A DNA stretch of 32,326 nucleotides, taken from NCBI GenBank assembly GCA_017550525.1, contig JAFZOU010000114.1:1-32326 (forward strand), in the 5' to 3' direction. Within the stretch, counting starts at the first letter, position 1. Each line of letters begins with the position of its first letter. Shown here piece by piece: positions 1 through 12,340 of this stretch. The notes beneath the pieces are model-generated. The model was not told where the DNA came from. It saw only the letters and a program-made list of their open reading frames with translations, and did not search any database. The DNA is from Bacteroidales bacterium (GTDB lineage Bacteria > Bacteroidota > Bacteroidia > Bacteroidales > UBA932). Made by a program: the position numbers and the translations under genes.

Positions 1-118
1 CGTCTCCAAGATGAGTTTTCCCTTGAGGGTCGTGGGAGACTACCACGTTGATAGGCAGGATGTGTAAGGTCGGTGACGGCCTCAGCAGACCTGTACTAAT
101 AGCCCGAGAGACTTTCTC
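1..118 (+). rRNA. rrl: 23S ribosomal RNA, 3' end (partial)
   Basis: The left edge of the window is the last part of a 23S rRNA gene. Recognisable conserved stretches are 'gatgagttttccc' near 11, 'acgttgataggcaggatgtg' at 45-64 and 'ctgtactaatagcc' at 91-104, which match the final domain VI region of bacterial 23S rRNA. The exact 3' end is an estimate, because the terminal helix pairs with the 5' end of the gene, which lies outside the window. A 5S gene follows about 90 bases downstream, as expected in an rRNA operon. No tRNA is visible between them. Confidence 0.93.
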
Positions 119-205
119 TAAGAGAAAAATACGCTGAATGAAATGAAAAGTCTATCGAAGGCGCGCCGGAAGGCAGCCGAAGATCTGTTCTCTCAAGTAA
201 TATAT

Positions 206-317
<112 letters not shown>

Positions 318-322
318 TTTCG

Positions 323-4784
<4,462 letters not shown>

Positions 4785-4788
<4 letters not shown>

Positions 4789-6125
4789 AGAGTATCCTGT
4801 TTCAGAGACTCAACGTACCGCGCGATCCTTTCAAGTTCGCGCGGTATAGATATACTCTGGGGGCAACGCGGCAGGCATTCCTTGCAGTGGATGCAGCGGT
4901 CGGCCTGACGTACCGTGGCCACGGCCTTGTCATAGCTTCTTAGATATGCCTTCTTGAGCTTTGCGTAATCCTTCTGCTCACGGCTCTGTGCAAAGGTGCC
5001 CTCAGTGATGGAGCGGTTGTAGTGCTGGAATACTCCCGGGATGTCAATGCCCCAGGGACATGGCATGCAGTATTTGCAGTCCGTGCAGTTTATAAGGGGA
5101 TATTCCTTCATCTGGACGGCCATCCTTTCCATGAAGGCCAGTTCTTCATCGTTGAGGGGCTCAAAGTGGCCGAAGGTCTTGATATTGTCAAGAAGCGGGT
5201 CCATTGAGGTCATGCCGGAGAGGATGCACAGCACGCGGGGGAAGCTGCCGCAGAAGCGGAAGGCCCAGGATGCGATACTCTTTTCCGGCTCCCTTTCCTT
5301 GAGCTGGCGGGATATGCCCTCCGGGACATTGGCTAATCGGCCTCCAAGGAGAGGCTCCATGATGACGATGGGAATTCCGCGCTTGTCAAGCTCTGCGTAG
5401 AGGTACTCTGCGTTTACGTTGCGGACGCCGTCTGCGTGGCGCCAGTCAATGTAGTTCATCTCTATCTGGCAGAAATCCCAGTGCATCTCCCCGCTGTCTT
5501 CAAGCTCCATGAAGTAGTCAAACTCATGCTGGGCGCCGTGGAAGGAGAAGCCAAGGTTACGGATACGCCCGGCTTCCTTTTCCTTGAGGAGGAAGGGCAC
5601 CAGGCCGTTGTCTACGTAACGTTTGTTGAAGGCATCCTTTCCGCCACGACCGATGGAATGCAGGAGATAGTAGTCAAAGTACTCCGTGCGGAGCTGCTCA
5701 AAGGAGCGGTGGTACATCTCTATTGAGGCCTTGGCCGATGAATCCCCGAAGTTGGAAAGCTTGGTGGCAATGTAGTAACTCTCCCTGGGATGGCGGGAGA
5801 GGGCCTTTCCGGCGGCGTCCTCGCTGAGACCCTGGAGGTAGGCGGGTGATGTGTCAAAGTAGTTGACGCCGTGGGCGATAGCATAGTCTACCATTTCATT
5901 TACTGCCTCCTGGTCTATGATGTCCTTGCCGTCAGGGCCGGCGCCTTTTATCATGGGCCAGCGCATACAGCCGAATCCAAGCAGGGACACGCGGTCTCCG
6001 TTACGGGGATTCTCACGGTAAATCATCTGCTCGGGCGTTTCCACGGCCTTCTTTGTGCCTTTTGGAGCGCATGCGGCGGCAACTGCTACGGCGCCGCTGG
6101 TTTTCAGAAAGTCTCTCCTGTTCAT
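4785..6125 (-). CDS. Tat-exported aldo/keto reductase with C-terminal 2x[4Fe-4S] ferredoxin domain
   Basis: A 446-residue iron-sulfur aldo/keto reductase. The N terminus NRRDFLKTSG is a twin-arginine export signal and is followed by VAAAC (C19), a lipobox-like site, so the enzyme may be a periplasmic or membrane-anchored lipoprotein. The AKR barrel covers about 40-330, with the expected catalytic tetrad D91, Y97, K122 and H156. A C-terminal domain carries two cysteine clusters, C347/C350/C353/C356 and C411/C414/C417/C421, typical of two [4Fe-4S] sites. Its start codon overlaps the stop of the upstream polyferredoxin (ATGA, 6122-6125), so the two are translationally coupled and probably exchange electrons. 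The physiological substrate is unknown. Confidence 0.9.
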
Positions 6126-7555
6126 ACGTGATTGTATTTACCGTTAACAGTTATGGCGCTTATGGGCCTTACGGGGCAGTATTGCTCGCAGGCGCCGCAG
6201 CCTATGCATACTTCTTCATTCACCGCAGGGGCCCGGAAGCCGTCTTTCTCTACCATATGGATGGCGCCTACAGGGCATTTGGAGGCGCATTTTCCGCAGT
6301 TGGTCCTGCCGGTTGCGCTGATGCAGGAGAGAAGGTCTACGTGGGCGGTGCCGATATGGTACTGGGTCTTTTCTTCCCTTGTTATCTTCTCAATTGCTCC
6401 GGCGGGGCAGACCTCGGAGCAGCGGGTACATTCAGGGCGGCAGAAGCCTTTCTCATAACCCATCTCCGGCTGCATAAGGCGCTCCGGATTTGAGGACGGC
6501 CTGAGCACCTTATTGGGGCATTCCACAACGCAAAGCTGGCAGGCGATGCAGTGCCTGTAGAAGTCCTTTACGCTCTTGGAACCGGGAGGGGTGATGGGAA
6601 TCTCACGGTCCAGAGCCTGTTTGGGGAGGACATCGGCATAACCGCCGTCAACCTTCTTTGCGGCCTCCTGAGCGCGGGCTTCAACGCCCTTCAGTGCGGC
6701 GGCGCCTACGGCAATTGCCGTTCCGGCCATAAAGGCACGACGAGATGCCCGATCGGTGTCGGGCATGACGTCTTTGCCATTTTTGTCATTCCCGGCCTGA
6801 CCGGGAATCCCCTTTTTCCAGGCAAACCTGTATTTGAGCCCGCCCTTGGGGCAGGTTTCAATGCAGTTGAAGCAGCTCACGCAGCGACTGTAGTCTATGC
6901 CCACCTTTTCCTTGGTTATCTCTATGCACTGTGCCTTGCACTTGTGCTCACAGGAGTGGCAGCGGATGCACTGACTCTCATCGATCACTGGACGGAACAT
7001 TGCAAAGCGGGAGAAGAAACTCAGCGTTGTTCCAACGGGGCAGATACTGTTGCAGTAGGTGCGGCCGCCCTTCAGGGACAGAGCAACTACCGCAATGAGG
7101 GTTATGGCTGCAATTATGAGGGTGGGGCCCATCACGGGGTGCTTTATGCTGCTTAATATCCTGCCGTAGGCGCCGTACGGGGCGAGGAGGGCAACAACCA
7201 CCTGTACCCCGGCCACAAGGCAGGCAATATATGCCACCCATATTCCGTAGCGCAGCCACTTCAGCTCCTTCTTATACTTGTACGGGGCCTTTGATTTTCT
7301 GGTGCCAAGCCATGAAATACCGTCCTGGAATACGCCAAGGGGGCATATCACGGAGCAGTATACGCGGCCGAACAGGAGGGTGAGAACCACAAGTGCGGCT
7401 ATTACCGCAACGTTAAGGGCAAGTACTGCCGGCAGGAACTGGATCTTTGCCATCCAGCCAAGGCATCCGCGCAGTACGCCGGTGGAGTCCAGAAGCAGAA
7501 GAGTGATTCCTGTCCAGAAAAGCGCTGCGGCGCATATCCTAATCTTTTTCAGCAT
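6122..7555 (-). CDS. membrane-bound polyferredoxin (NapH-like plus NapG-like 4Fe-4S protein)
   Basis: A multi-[4Fe-4S] membrane electron carrier, 477 residues from the ATG at 7555 (a GTG at 7573 adds six). Hydrophobic segments lie at about 8-28, 40-62, 102-125 and 143-162. CSVICPLG and CNSICPVG are the CxxxCP motifs of NapH/RdxA-type proteins. Two ferredoxin clusters follow near 196-237 (CIRCHSCEHKC, CVSCFNCIETCP). A second half starts with a twin-arginine-like SRRAFMAG near 271 and a hydrophobic stretch, then carries four more clusters near 336-460 (CIACQLC, CTRCSEVCP, CGKCASKCP, CIGCGACEQYCP), like NapG. It thus looks like NapH and NapG in one chain, likely passing quinol-pool electrons to the coupled exported reductase. 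The linker at 248-275 is translated from inserted REP-like DNA. Confidence 0.88.
   Translation of the reverse strand: MLKKIRICAAALFWTGITLLLLDSTGVLRGCLGWMAKIQFLPAVLALNVAVIAALVVLTLLFGRVYCSVICPLGVFQDGISWLGTRKSKAPYKYKKELKWLRYGIWVAYIACLVAGVQVVVALLAPYGAYGRILSSIKHPVMGPTLIIAAITLIAVVALSLKGGRTYCNSICPVGTTLSFFSRFAMFRPVIDESQCIRCHSCEHKCKAQCIEITKEKVGIDYSRCVSCFNCIETCPKGGLKYRFAWKKGIPGQAGNDKNGKDVMPDTDRASRRAFMAGTAIAVGAAALKGVEARAQEAAKKVDGGYADVLPKQALDREIPITPPGSKSVKDFYRHCIACQLCVVECPNKVLRPSSNPERLMQPEMGYEKGFCRPECTRCSEVCPAGAIEKITREEKTQYHIGTAHVDLLSCISATGRTNCGKCASKCPVGAIHMVEKDGFRAPAVNEEVCIGCGACEQYCPVRPISAITVNGKYNHV
6743..6768. repeat. REP-like palindrome, copy A (inside polyferredoxin gene)
   Basis: The arms atgcccga (6745-6752) and tcgggcat (6759-6766) form a perfect 8-bp inverted repeat with a 6-base loop, flanked by gag on the left and gac on the right. 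It has the layout GAGAT-arm-loop-arm-ATGAC shared by copy B and by the element at 23031. It is translated in frame as part of the linker before the twin-arginine-like motif. Confidence 0.75.
6785..6811. repeat. REP-like palindrome, copy B (inside polyferredoxin gene)
   Basis: The arms attcccgg (6788-6795) and ccgggaat (6801-6808) are a perfect 8-bp inverted repeat with a 5-base loop, starting gtc on the left. It is the same family as copy A but in the opposite orientation, and lies 16 bases away. Read on the minus strand it adds the peptide GIPGQAGNDK to the protein. Confidence 0.75.
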
Positions 7556-7572
7556 CTTACGTTGATTTTTCA

Positions 7573-7580
7573 CAAAAATA
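7573..7580 (-). promoter_or_regulatory. putative -7 element of the polyferredoxin promoter
   Basis: On the minus strand this reads TATTTTTG, matching TAnnTTTG. A start site about 6 bases further would fall between the possible GTG start (7573) and the ATG at 7555, which supports the ATG as the true start. The -33 box is poor (CTTG about 21 bases upstream). Confidence 0.4.
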
Positions 7581-7610
7581 CTAAAATTCTTTCATAGTGT
7601 ACAAGCCATT

Positions 7611-7644
7611 TTTGGACAGGGGAAAAATTTTTTTCTTATCTTTG
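7611..7644 (+). promoter_or_regulatory. promoter of the frr-aromatic operon
   Basis: TTTG at 7611-7614 and TATCTTTG at 7637-7644 match the Bacteroidota -33 and -7 boxes; spacing is 22 bases. The -7 box lies 26 bases before the frr ATG. It is divergent from the polyferredoxin promoter in the same 115-base gap. Confidence 0.65.
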
Positions 7645-7670
7645 CGTGATTCAATTCAAAACAAAGTACT

Positions 7671-8237
7671 ATGTTACCCAAGGCTAAGGAAATTGTGGAC
7701 GCAATGTCCGTCAAGATGCAGGATGCAGTAGACTATCTTGAAGAAGACCTCAAGAATTACCGTGTAGGCAAGGCCTCCCCGGCAATCCTCAACCCCGTTA
7801 TGGTGGATTATTACGGCACCGCTACTCCCCTCAACCAGGTTGCTTCCGTCACCACCCCTGATGCCAAAACCATCGCCATACAGCCCTGGGAGCGCTCCAT
7901 GATCGGCAAAATTGAGAAGGCCATCCTGGACGCCAATGTTGGTCTCACCCCTTCAAACAACGGTGAAATCATCCGCTGCATGGTTCCCCCGCTCACCGAG
8001 GAGCGCCGTAAGGAACTCATCAAGAAGGCAAAGGCCCAGGGAGAAACTACCAAGGTTACCATCCGCAACGTCCGCCGTGACGGCATAGACCTCCTCAAGA
8101 AAGCCCAGAAGAACGAGGGCCTCTCCGAGGATGGTGAGAAAGAGGGTGAAGAAGAGCTCCAGAAGATCACGGACAAGTGGGTGAAGAAGGTGGACGAGGT
8201 AATCTCCGCCAAGGAAAAGGACATTCTTACTGTATAG
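7671..8237 (+). CDS. frr: ribosome recycling factor
   Basis: RRF splits post-termination ribosomes together with EF-G in the cytosol. The protein is 188 residues, close to the usual 185. Recognisable family blocks include YRVGKASPAILNPVMVDYYG, PWERSMIGKIEKAI near 75-90 and VTIRNVRRDGIDLLKKAQK near 130-148. It is the first gene after the promoter at 7611-7644, and the next gene's ATG begins on the base directly after its TAG, so it is co-transcribed with the phenylalanine/tyrosine genes. No Shine-Dalgarno sequence is evident. Confidence 0.97.
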   Translation: MLPKAKEIVDAMSVKMQDAVDYLEEDLKNYRVGKASPAILNPVMVDYYGTATPLNQVASVTTPDAKTIAIQPWERSMIGKIEKAILDANVGLTPSNNGEIIRCMVPPLTEERRKELIKKAKAQGETTKVTIRNVRRDGIDLLKKAQKNEGLSEDGEKEGEEELQKITDKWVKKVDEVISAKEKDILTV

Positions 8238-9044
8238 ATGCATACCGTCGCCATACAGGGATATAAGGGCTGCTTCCACGAACAAGCAGCCCGTTTGTTT
8301 TATGATGAAGTTGCCATTGTGGAGTGCGACACCTTCGAGGACCTTTTCAAGGTCAAGGCCGATTCAATAGTGATGGCCATAGAGAACACCGTCTCCGGCG
8401 GTCTTCTCCATAACTTTGAACTCCTCCGTAAGTCCGGGCGTGCCGTTAAAGGGGAGGTCTATATCAGAATCGGCCAGAATCTCATGGCCGTCCCGGGGCA
8501 GAAACTGGAAGACATAAAGGAGGTCCGCACGCACTATATGGCCATAAACCAGACGCGTCCGTGGTTTGAGAAAAACGCCCCCTGGATACGCCTGACAGAG
8601 AGTGAAGATACCGCCAAGAGCGCGGCGGAGCTTTCCCGAAGCGGGGAGAAGGGCATAGGCGCCGTGGCCGGAGAACTTGCCGCAAACCTTTACGGCCTTG
8701 AGATTCTGGCTCCAGGCATAGAGACCAACAAGCAGAACTTCACCCGTTTCCTTGTGATAGATGATGCCCTGGAAGTGCCTGAGGAGCGTATAGACAAGGC
8801 TCTTCTGTGCTTCACCCTGCCGCATAAACCCGGTTCACTGGCGCAGATCCTCACCATCCTGAGTTTCTACGACATGAACCTCACCCGTATCCAGTCTCTT
8901 CCCATCCCCGGGAAGGAGTGGCAGTATTTTTTCTATGCCGATATCAAGTTTGAGAACTATCAGCGGTATCTCCAGGCCCTTCAGGCCGTGAAACCGCTCA
9001 TCGATGACCTCCAGATACTTGGAGAATACAAAGCAGCATTATGA
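8238..9044 (+). CDS. pheA: prephenate dehydratase with ACT domain
   Basis: Converts prephenate to phenylpyruvate, the penultimate step of phenylalanine synthesis. The 268-residue protein has the periplasmic-binding-like dehydratase fold at 1-175, with the catalytic TRF motif at 169-171 (NFTRFLVI) and an IENTVSGG block near 48-55. An ACT regulatory domain follows at about 188-265, starting FTLPHKPGSLAQIL. The usual ESRP motif for phenylalanine binding is replaced by QSLP in NLTRIQSLPIPG, so feedback control may differ. There is no fused chorismate mutase; that activity is on the DAHP synthase gene three genes downstream. It abuts frr and overlaps the aminotransferase by four bases. Confidence 0.95.
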   Translation: MHTVAIQGYKGCFHEQAARLFYDEVAIVECDTFEDLFKVKADSIVMAIENTVSGGLLHNFELLRKSGRAVKGEVYIRIGQNLMAVPGQKLEDIKEVRTHYMAINQTRPWFEKNAPWIRLTESEDTAKSAAELSRSGEKGIGAVAGELAANLYGLEILAPGIETNKQNFTRFLVIDDALEVPEERIDKALLCFTLPHKPGSLAQILTILSFYDMNLTRIQSLPIPGKEWQYFFYADIKFENYQRYLQALQAVKPLIDDLQILGEYKAAL

Positions 9045-10279
9045 TTGTGAAACCAGCCGACAGAACATTTTCTGTCAAAGAATATTACTTCTCCATAAAG
9101 AATAAGGAGATTGCACAGTTAAACGCCTCCCGTCCCGGAGACCCCATCATCAATCTTGGGATTGGCTCCCCGGACGGTGCTCCTTCCGAGGATGCGGTTG
9201 AGGCCATGGTGGAATGTGCCCGGAAACCCGGAAGCCACGGCTACCAGAGCTACACCGGCATACCGGAACTCAGGCATGCCATAGCCGGCTGGTATGACAG
9301 GTGGTACGGCGTGGAACTTGACCCCGCCTGTGAAATCCAGCCTCTCACGGGCTCCAAGGAGGGTGTTCTCCTCCTTTCCCTAACCTTCCTCAACAAGGGA
9401 GACAAGGTACTTGTGCCCAATCCAGGGTATCCCACATATACATCGGCCACAAAGATGTGCGAGGCAGAGGTTGTGAACTACGATCTCCGTGAAGATGACG
9501 GTTGGTATCCGGACTTTGAGCAGCTGGAGGCAATGGACCTTACCGGCGTCAAACTCATGTGGGCCAACTATCCGAACATGCCCACCGGTGCTCCTGCTCG
9601 CAGGGACGTGTTTGAAAAGCTTGTAGATTTTGCGCACCGTCATAAGATACTTCTCATCAACGACAACCCCTACGGCTTCATCCTCAATGAGCCTCAGAGC
9701 ATCCTTTCCGTTCCCGGCGCCCGTGAGTGCTGCATGGAACTGAACTCCCTCTCCAAGAGCCACAACATGGCAGGCTGGCGTGTGGGTATGCTGGTAGGTG
9801 ATGCTTCCGTCATAAAGGAAGTCCTGAAGGTCAAGTCCCAGATGGATTCCGGTATGTTCCGCGGCATTCAGGAAGCTGCCGTGGCGGCCCTCAACGCCGG
9901 CCCTCAGTGGTATGAGGGCCTCAATGCGGAGTACCGCCGCCGCCGTGAGATAGCCTGTCGCATCATGGACACCATCGGCTGCACGTATGACCCCGCAGCC
10001 GGTGGCCTCTACGTCTGGGGCCGTGTCCCGTCCGGGAAATCGGCCCAAAATCAGGATGGAAGTCCTGAAACGGCAGGCCCGTCCGGGAAATCGGCCCAAA
10101 ATCCGGATGGAGCGGCGGCAGCCATGAGTGACAAGTTCCTCTATGAGGCCGGCGTGTTCCTCACCCCCGGTTTCATCTTTGGCAGCAACGGCGCAAACTA
10201 TCTCAGGATATCCCTCTGCGCCAATGTTCCCACCCTGGAGAAGGCATTAGAAAAAATCAAGGCGGTATGCGGACAGTAG
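9041..10279 (+). CDS. class I/II PLP-dependent aminotransferase (aromatic pathway context)
   Basis: A fold-type I aminotransferase of 412 residues. The PLP lysine is K239 in SLSKSHNMAGWR; NYPNMPTG near 176-183 and DNPYG near 208-212 are other cofactor-binding blocks, and YLRISLC near the C terminus carries the substrate carboxylate Arg. Its place between prephenate dehydratase and prephenate dehydrogenase suggests it makes phenylalanine or tyrosine from the keto acids, though sequence alone would also fit LL-diaminopimelate or aspartate aminotransferases. An unusual low-complexity insertion (about 329-360) is encoded by a duplicated 34-bp repeat between GGLYVWGRVP and the KFLYEAGVFLTPG block. 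It overlaps pheA by 4 bases and tyrA by 13. Confidence 0.9.
   Translation: MIVKPADRTFSVKEYYFSIKNKEIAQLNASRPGDPIINLGIGSPDGAPSEDAVEAMVECARKPGSHGYQSYTGIPELRHAIAGWYDRWYGVELDPACEIQPLTGSKEGVLLLSLTFLNKGDKVLVPNPGYPTYTSATKMCEAEVVNYDLREDDGWYPDFEQLEAMDLTGVKLMWANYPNMPTGAPARRDVFEKLVDFAHRHKILLINDNPYGFILNEPQSILSVPGARECCMELNSLSKSHNMAGWRVGMLVGDASVIKEVLKVKSQMDSGMFRGIQEAAVAALNAGPQWYEGLNAEYRRRREIACRIMDTIGCTYDPAAGGLYVWGRVPSGKSAQNQDGSPETAGPSGKSAQNPDGAAAAMSDKFLYEAGVFLTPGFIFGSNGANYLRISLCANVPTLEKALEKIKAVCGQ
10027..10111 (+). repeat. in-frame direct repeat (2 x 34 bp) inside aminotransferase gene
   Basis: Copies at 10027-10060 and 10078-10111 differ at a single base (a/c at 10053/10104). The period is 51 bases, exactly 17 codons, so the frame is kept; each copy encodes PSGKSAQN-x-DG. 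The 17-base spacer helps form a small palindrome with the first copy (cagga-tggaag-tcctg). Confidence 0.9.
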
Positions 10280-11112
10280 GAATAATCGGCCTGGGCCTGA
10301 TAGGCGGATCCATGGCCATAGACCTTAAGAAGAGGGGCTTCGCAGACAAAGTCCTTGGCGTTGAGGCCGATAAAGTGGCGGCACAGGCAGCTATGACAAT
10401 CGGCCTGGCCGATGAAATGGTGTCCCTGGAAGATTGTGTAGACCGTTCCGACATCATAGTTGTGGCCGTCCCCGTTGGCGCCGCCGTGAAGATGCTTCCG
10501 GAAATCCTTGACAGGATAGGGGAGAAGAAGATTGTGATCGACGTCTGCTCCACAAAAGAGCACATATGTGCGGCGGTGAAGTATCACCCGGCAAGGAAGC
10601 AGTTTGTGTGCACGCATCCCATGGCGGGAACGGAGTACAGCGGTCCCTGGGCGGCTCAGCCCGGCCTCTTTGACGGAAGGGCGTGCATATTTGCAGACCA
10701 GGAGGAATCGGCCCCCTGGGCGGTCCAGACTATCCTTGAACTCTACGCCTGCCTCAATATGAGGCCCATCTTCATGAGTTCCTCAAGCCACGATATCCAC
10801 ACCGCATACGTGTCCCACATATCCCACATAACCTCCTTTGCCCTGGCACTCACCGTGCTTGACAAGGAGAAGGACGAGAAACATATCTTCGACCTTGCTT
10901 CCGGAGGTTTCTCCTCCACCGTCCGCCTTGCAAAGTCCAATGCCGACATGTGGATCCCTATCCTCACCCAGAACCATAACAACGTGCTCCAGGTGATGGA
11001 TACCTATATAGAAAAGATGCAGCAGTTCCGTGACGCGGTTGCTTCCTACGACGAAGAAGCCCTCCGGAAACTGATAGAAGACGCCAATAAGATTAAACGA
11101 ATCATACGATGA
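10267..11112 (+). CDS. tyrA: prephenate dehydrogenase
   Basis: Oxidatively decarboxylates prephenate to 4-hydroxyphenylpyruvate for tyrosine synthesis. The 281-residue protein starts with a Rossmann fold, GLGLIGGS at 8-15, and has DVCSTK near 92-97 and the conserved THPMAGTEYSGP block near 116-127 that includes the family's active-site histidine. The C-terminal helical dimerisation region follows. It starts inside the aminotransferase gene (13-base overlap) and its stop overlaps the next start (ATGA), so it is part of one tightly coupled operon. Confidence 0.95.
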   Translation: MRTVGIIGLGLIGGSMAIDLKKRGFADKVLGVEADKVAAQAAMTIGLADEMVSLEDCVDRSDIIVVAVPVGAAVKMLPEILDRIGEKKIVIDVCSTKEHICAAVKYHPARKQFVCTHPMAGTEYSGPWAAQPGLFDGRACIFADQEESAPWAVQTILELYACLNMRPIFMSSSSHDIHTAYVSHISHITSFALALTVLDKEKDEKHIFDLASGGFSSTVRLAKSNADMWIPILTQNHNNVLQVMDTYIEKMQQFRDAVASYDEEALRKLIEDANKIKRIIR

Positions 11113-12197
11113 GTCATTCGCTGGATATCATCCCCGGAACAGAGTGGGGATTCTTCACACTTCCAAGGCCAATGTGCATTGCCGGCCCCTGCAGTGCGGA
11201 ATCAGAGGAGCAGGTGATGGAAACAGCCGCAGGCCTTAACGCCTTTGGCATTCACGTTTACCGCGCAGGTATATGGAAGCCTCGTACCCACCCCGGCTCT
11301 TTTGAGGGAGTGGGCACCCCCGGCCTCAAGTGGCTTAGGAAAGTGAAGGAAACCTACGGCATGAAGGTGTGTACGGAGGTTGCCAGTGAAAAACACGTCC
11401 TGGAGTGCATCAAATACGGAGTGGACATTGTATGGATTGGAGCGCGTACCAGCGCCAACCCCTTCCTCATGCAGGAGATTGCCGATGCCCTTGAGGGAAC
11501 GGACCTCCCCGTCCTTGTGAAGAATCCCGTGAATCCGGACATCGACCTTTGGATCGGAGCTCTGGAGCGCCTCAATAGGGCCGGGCTCCGGAAGCTGGGA
11601 GTCATCCACCGCGGATTCTCTACATCGGCCCCCATCCCTTACCGCAATGATCCCGGCTGGAAGCTTGCCATTGAAATGCGCTCCCGCTACCCTCAGATGG
11701 CATTTTTTGCCGATCCTTCACATATGGCAGGAGACCGCAAGTACCTCCACGAACTGTCCCAGAGGGCCATGGACCTTGGCCTTGACGGCCTTATGGTGGA
11801 GAGCCACTGCAACCCCGCCTGCGCTATGTCAGATGCAAAGCAGCAGCTTACCCCTCATGATCTCCAGACCCTTCTTGAGAGCCTTGTGATAAGGGAAAAC
11901 ACCTCCGACAACACCGCCTACCGTGACGGAATAGAGGCCCTCCGTGCCCGCATCGACGTGATTGACGACAAACTCCTGGATCTGCTGAAGGACCGTAATG
12001 AGGTGTCAAAGGCAATAGGAGAGTACAAGCGCAGCCACAACGTTGCCATCATCCAGGCAGGCCGATGGGAGCAGCTCCTGGCCGATATGGTGGAGCGCGC
12101 AGCAGCCCTTGGGGTCTCCGAGGCCGCAATCACCGCCATCATGACCGCCATCCACGACGAATCCGTGCGGGTTCAGAACCAGGTGCTAGAAGGTTAG
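11109..12197 (+). CDS. bifunctional 3-deoxy-7-phosphoheptulonate (DAHP) synthase / chorismate mutase
   Basis: A 362-residue fusion carrying the first step of the shikimate pathway and the branch-point isomerase to prephenate. Residues 1-260 are a type I-beta DAHP synthase (KDO8P-synthase-like): MCIAGPCSAESEEQV near 18-32, RAGIWKPRTHPGSFEG near 53-68, and the metal-site blocks FFADPSHMAG and VESHCNP. Residues about 275-362 are an AroQ-type all-helical chorismate mutase (LRARIDVIDDKLLDLLKDR). A C-terminal mutase is typical of this phylum and may also feed back on the synthase. Last gene of the frr-aromatic operon; a repeat-rich terminator region follows. Confidence 0.95.
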   Translation: MSHSLDIIPGTEWGFFTLPRPMCIAGPCSAESEEQVMETAAGLNAFGIHVYRAGIWKPRTHPGSFEGVGTPGLKWLRKVKETYGMKVCTEVASEKHVLECIKYGVDIVWIGARTSANPFLMQEIADALEGTDLPVLVKNPVNPDIDLWIGALERLNRAGLRKLGVIHRGFSTSAPIPYRNDPGWKLAIEMRSRYPQMAFFADPSHMAGDRKYLHELSQRAMDLGLDGLMVESHCNPACAMSDAKQQLTPHDLQTLLESLVIRENTSDNTAYRDGIEALRARIDVIDDKLLDLLKDRNEVSKAIGEYKRSHNVAIIQAGRWEQLLADMVERAAALGVSEAAITAIMTAIHDESVRVQNQVLEG

Positions 12198-12198
12198 T

Positions 12199-12337
12199 GT
12201 CGCAGGTCAGGTTTCAATCCGTCGCAGGTCTGCATTTTTCGGCCTAACTGCGACGCAAAACGAGCACAGGACGCAAAAACCGTCGCAGGTAAAGCTTTTT
12301 TTGCAGACCTGCGACGGTTTGTTGTTTGACCTGCGAC
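12199..12337. repeat. GTCGCAGGT repeat cluster in convergent intergenic region
   Basis: Five copies of the nonamer GTCGCAGGT: plus orientation at 12199-12207, 12221-12229 and 12282-12290; inverted at 12307-12315 and 12329-12337. The second and fourth copies belong to a perfect 16-bp inverted repeat (12219-12234 against 12302-12317), and a shorter relative, ctgcgac, lies at 12248-12254. The cluster fills almost the whole gap between the DAHP synthase stop and the metK stop. Confidence 0.85.
12277..12320. terminator. bidirectional hairpin between DAHP synthase and metK
   Basis: A perfect 14-bp inverted repeat, aaaccgtcgcaggt (12277-12290) and acctgcgacggttt (12307-12320), with a 16-base loop. 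Flanking A and T bases could let it stop transcription from both convergent genes, but the T-run is short. Confidence 0.6.
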
Positions 12338-12340
12338 GGG

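Noticed and set aside
6551-7156. 201-codon frame opposite the polyferredoxin
   Set aside because: It is the complement of Cys/Gly-rich coding sequence; the minus-strand gene has clear motifs.
12199-12337. CRISPR array
   Set aside because: Repeats are only 9-16 bases, in both orientations and unevenly spaced, and no cas gene is near.
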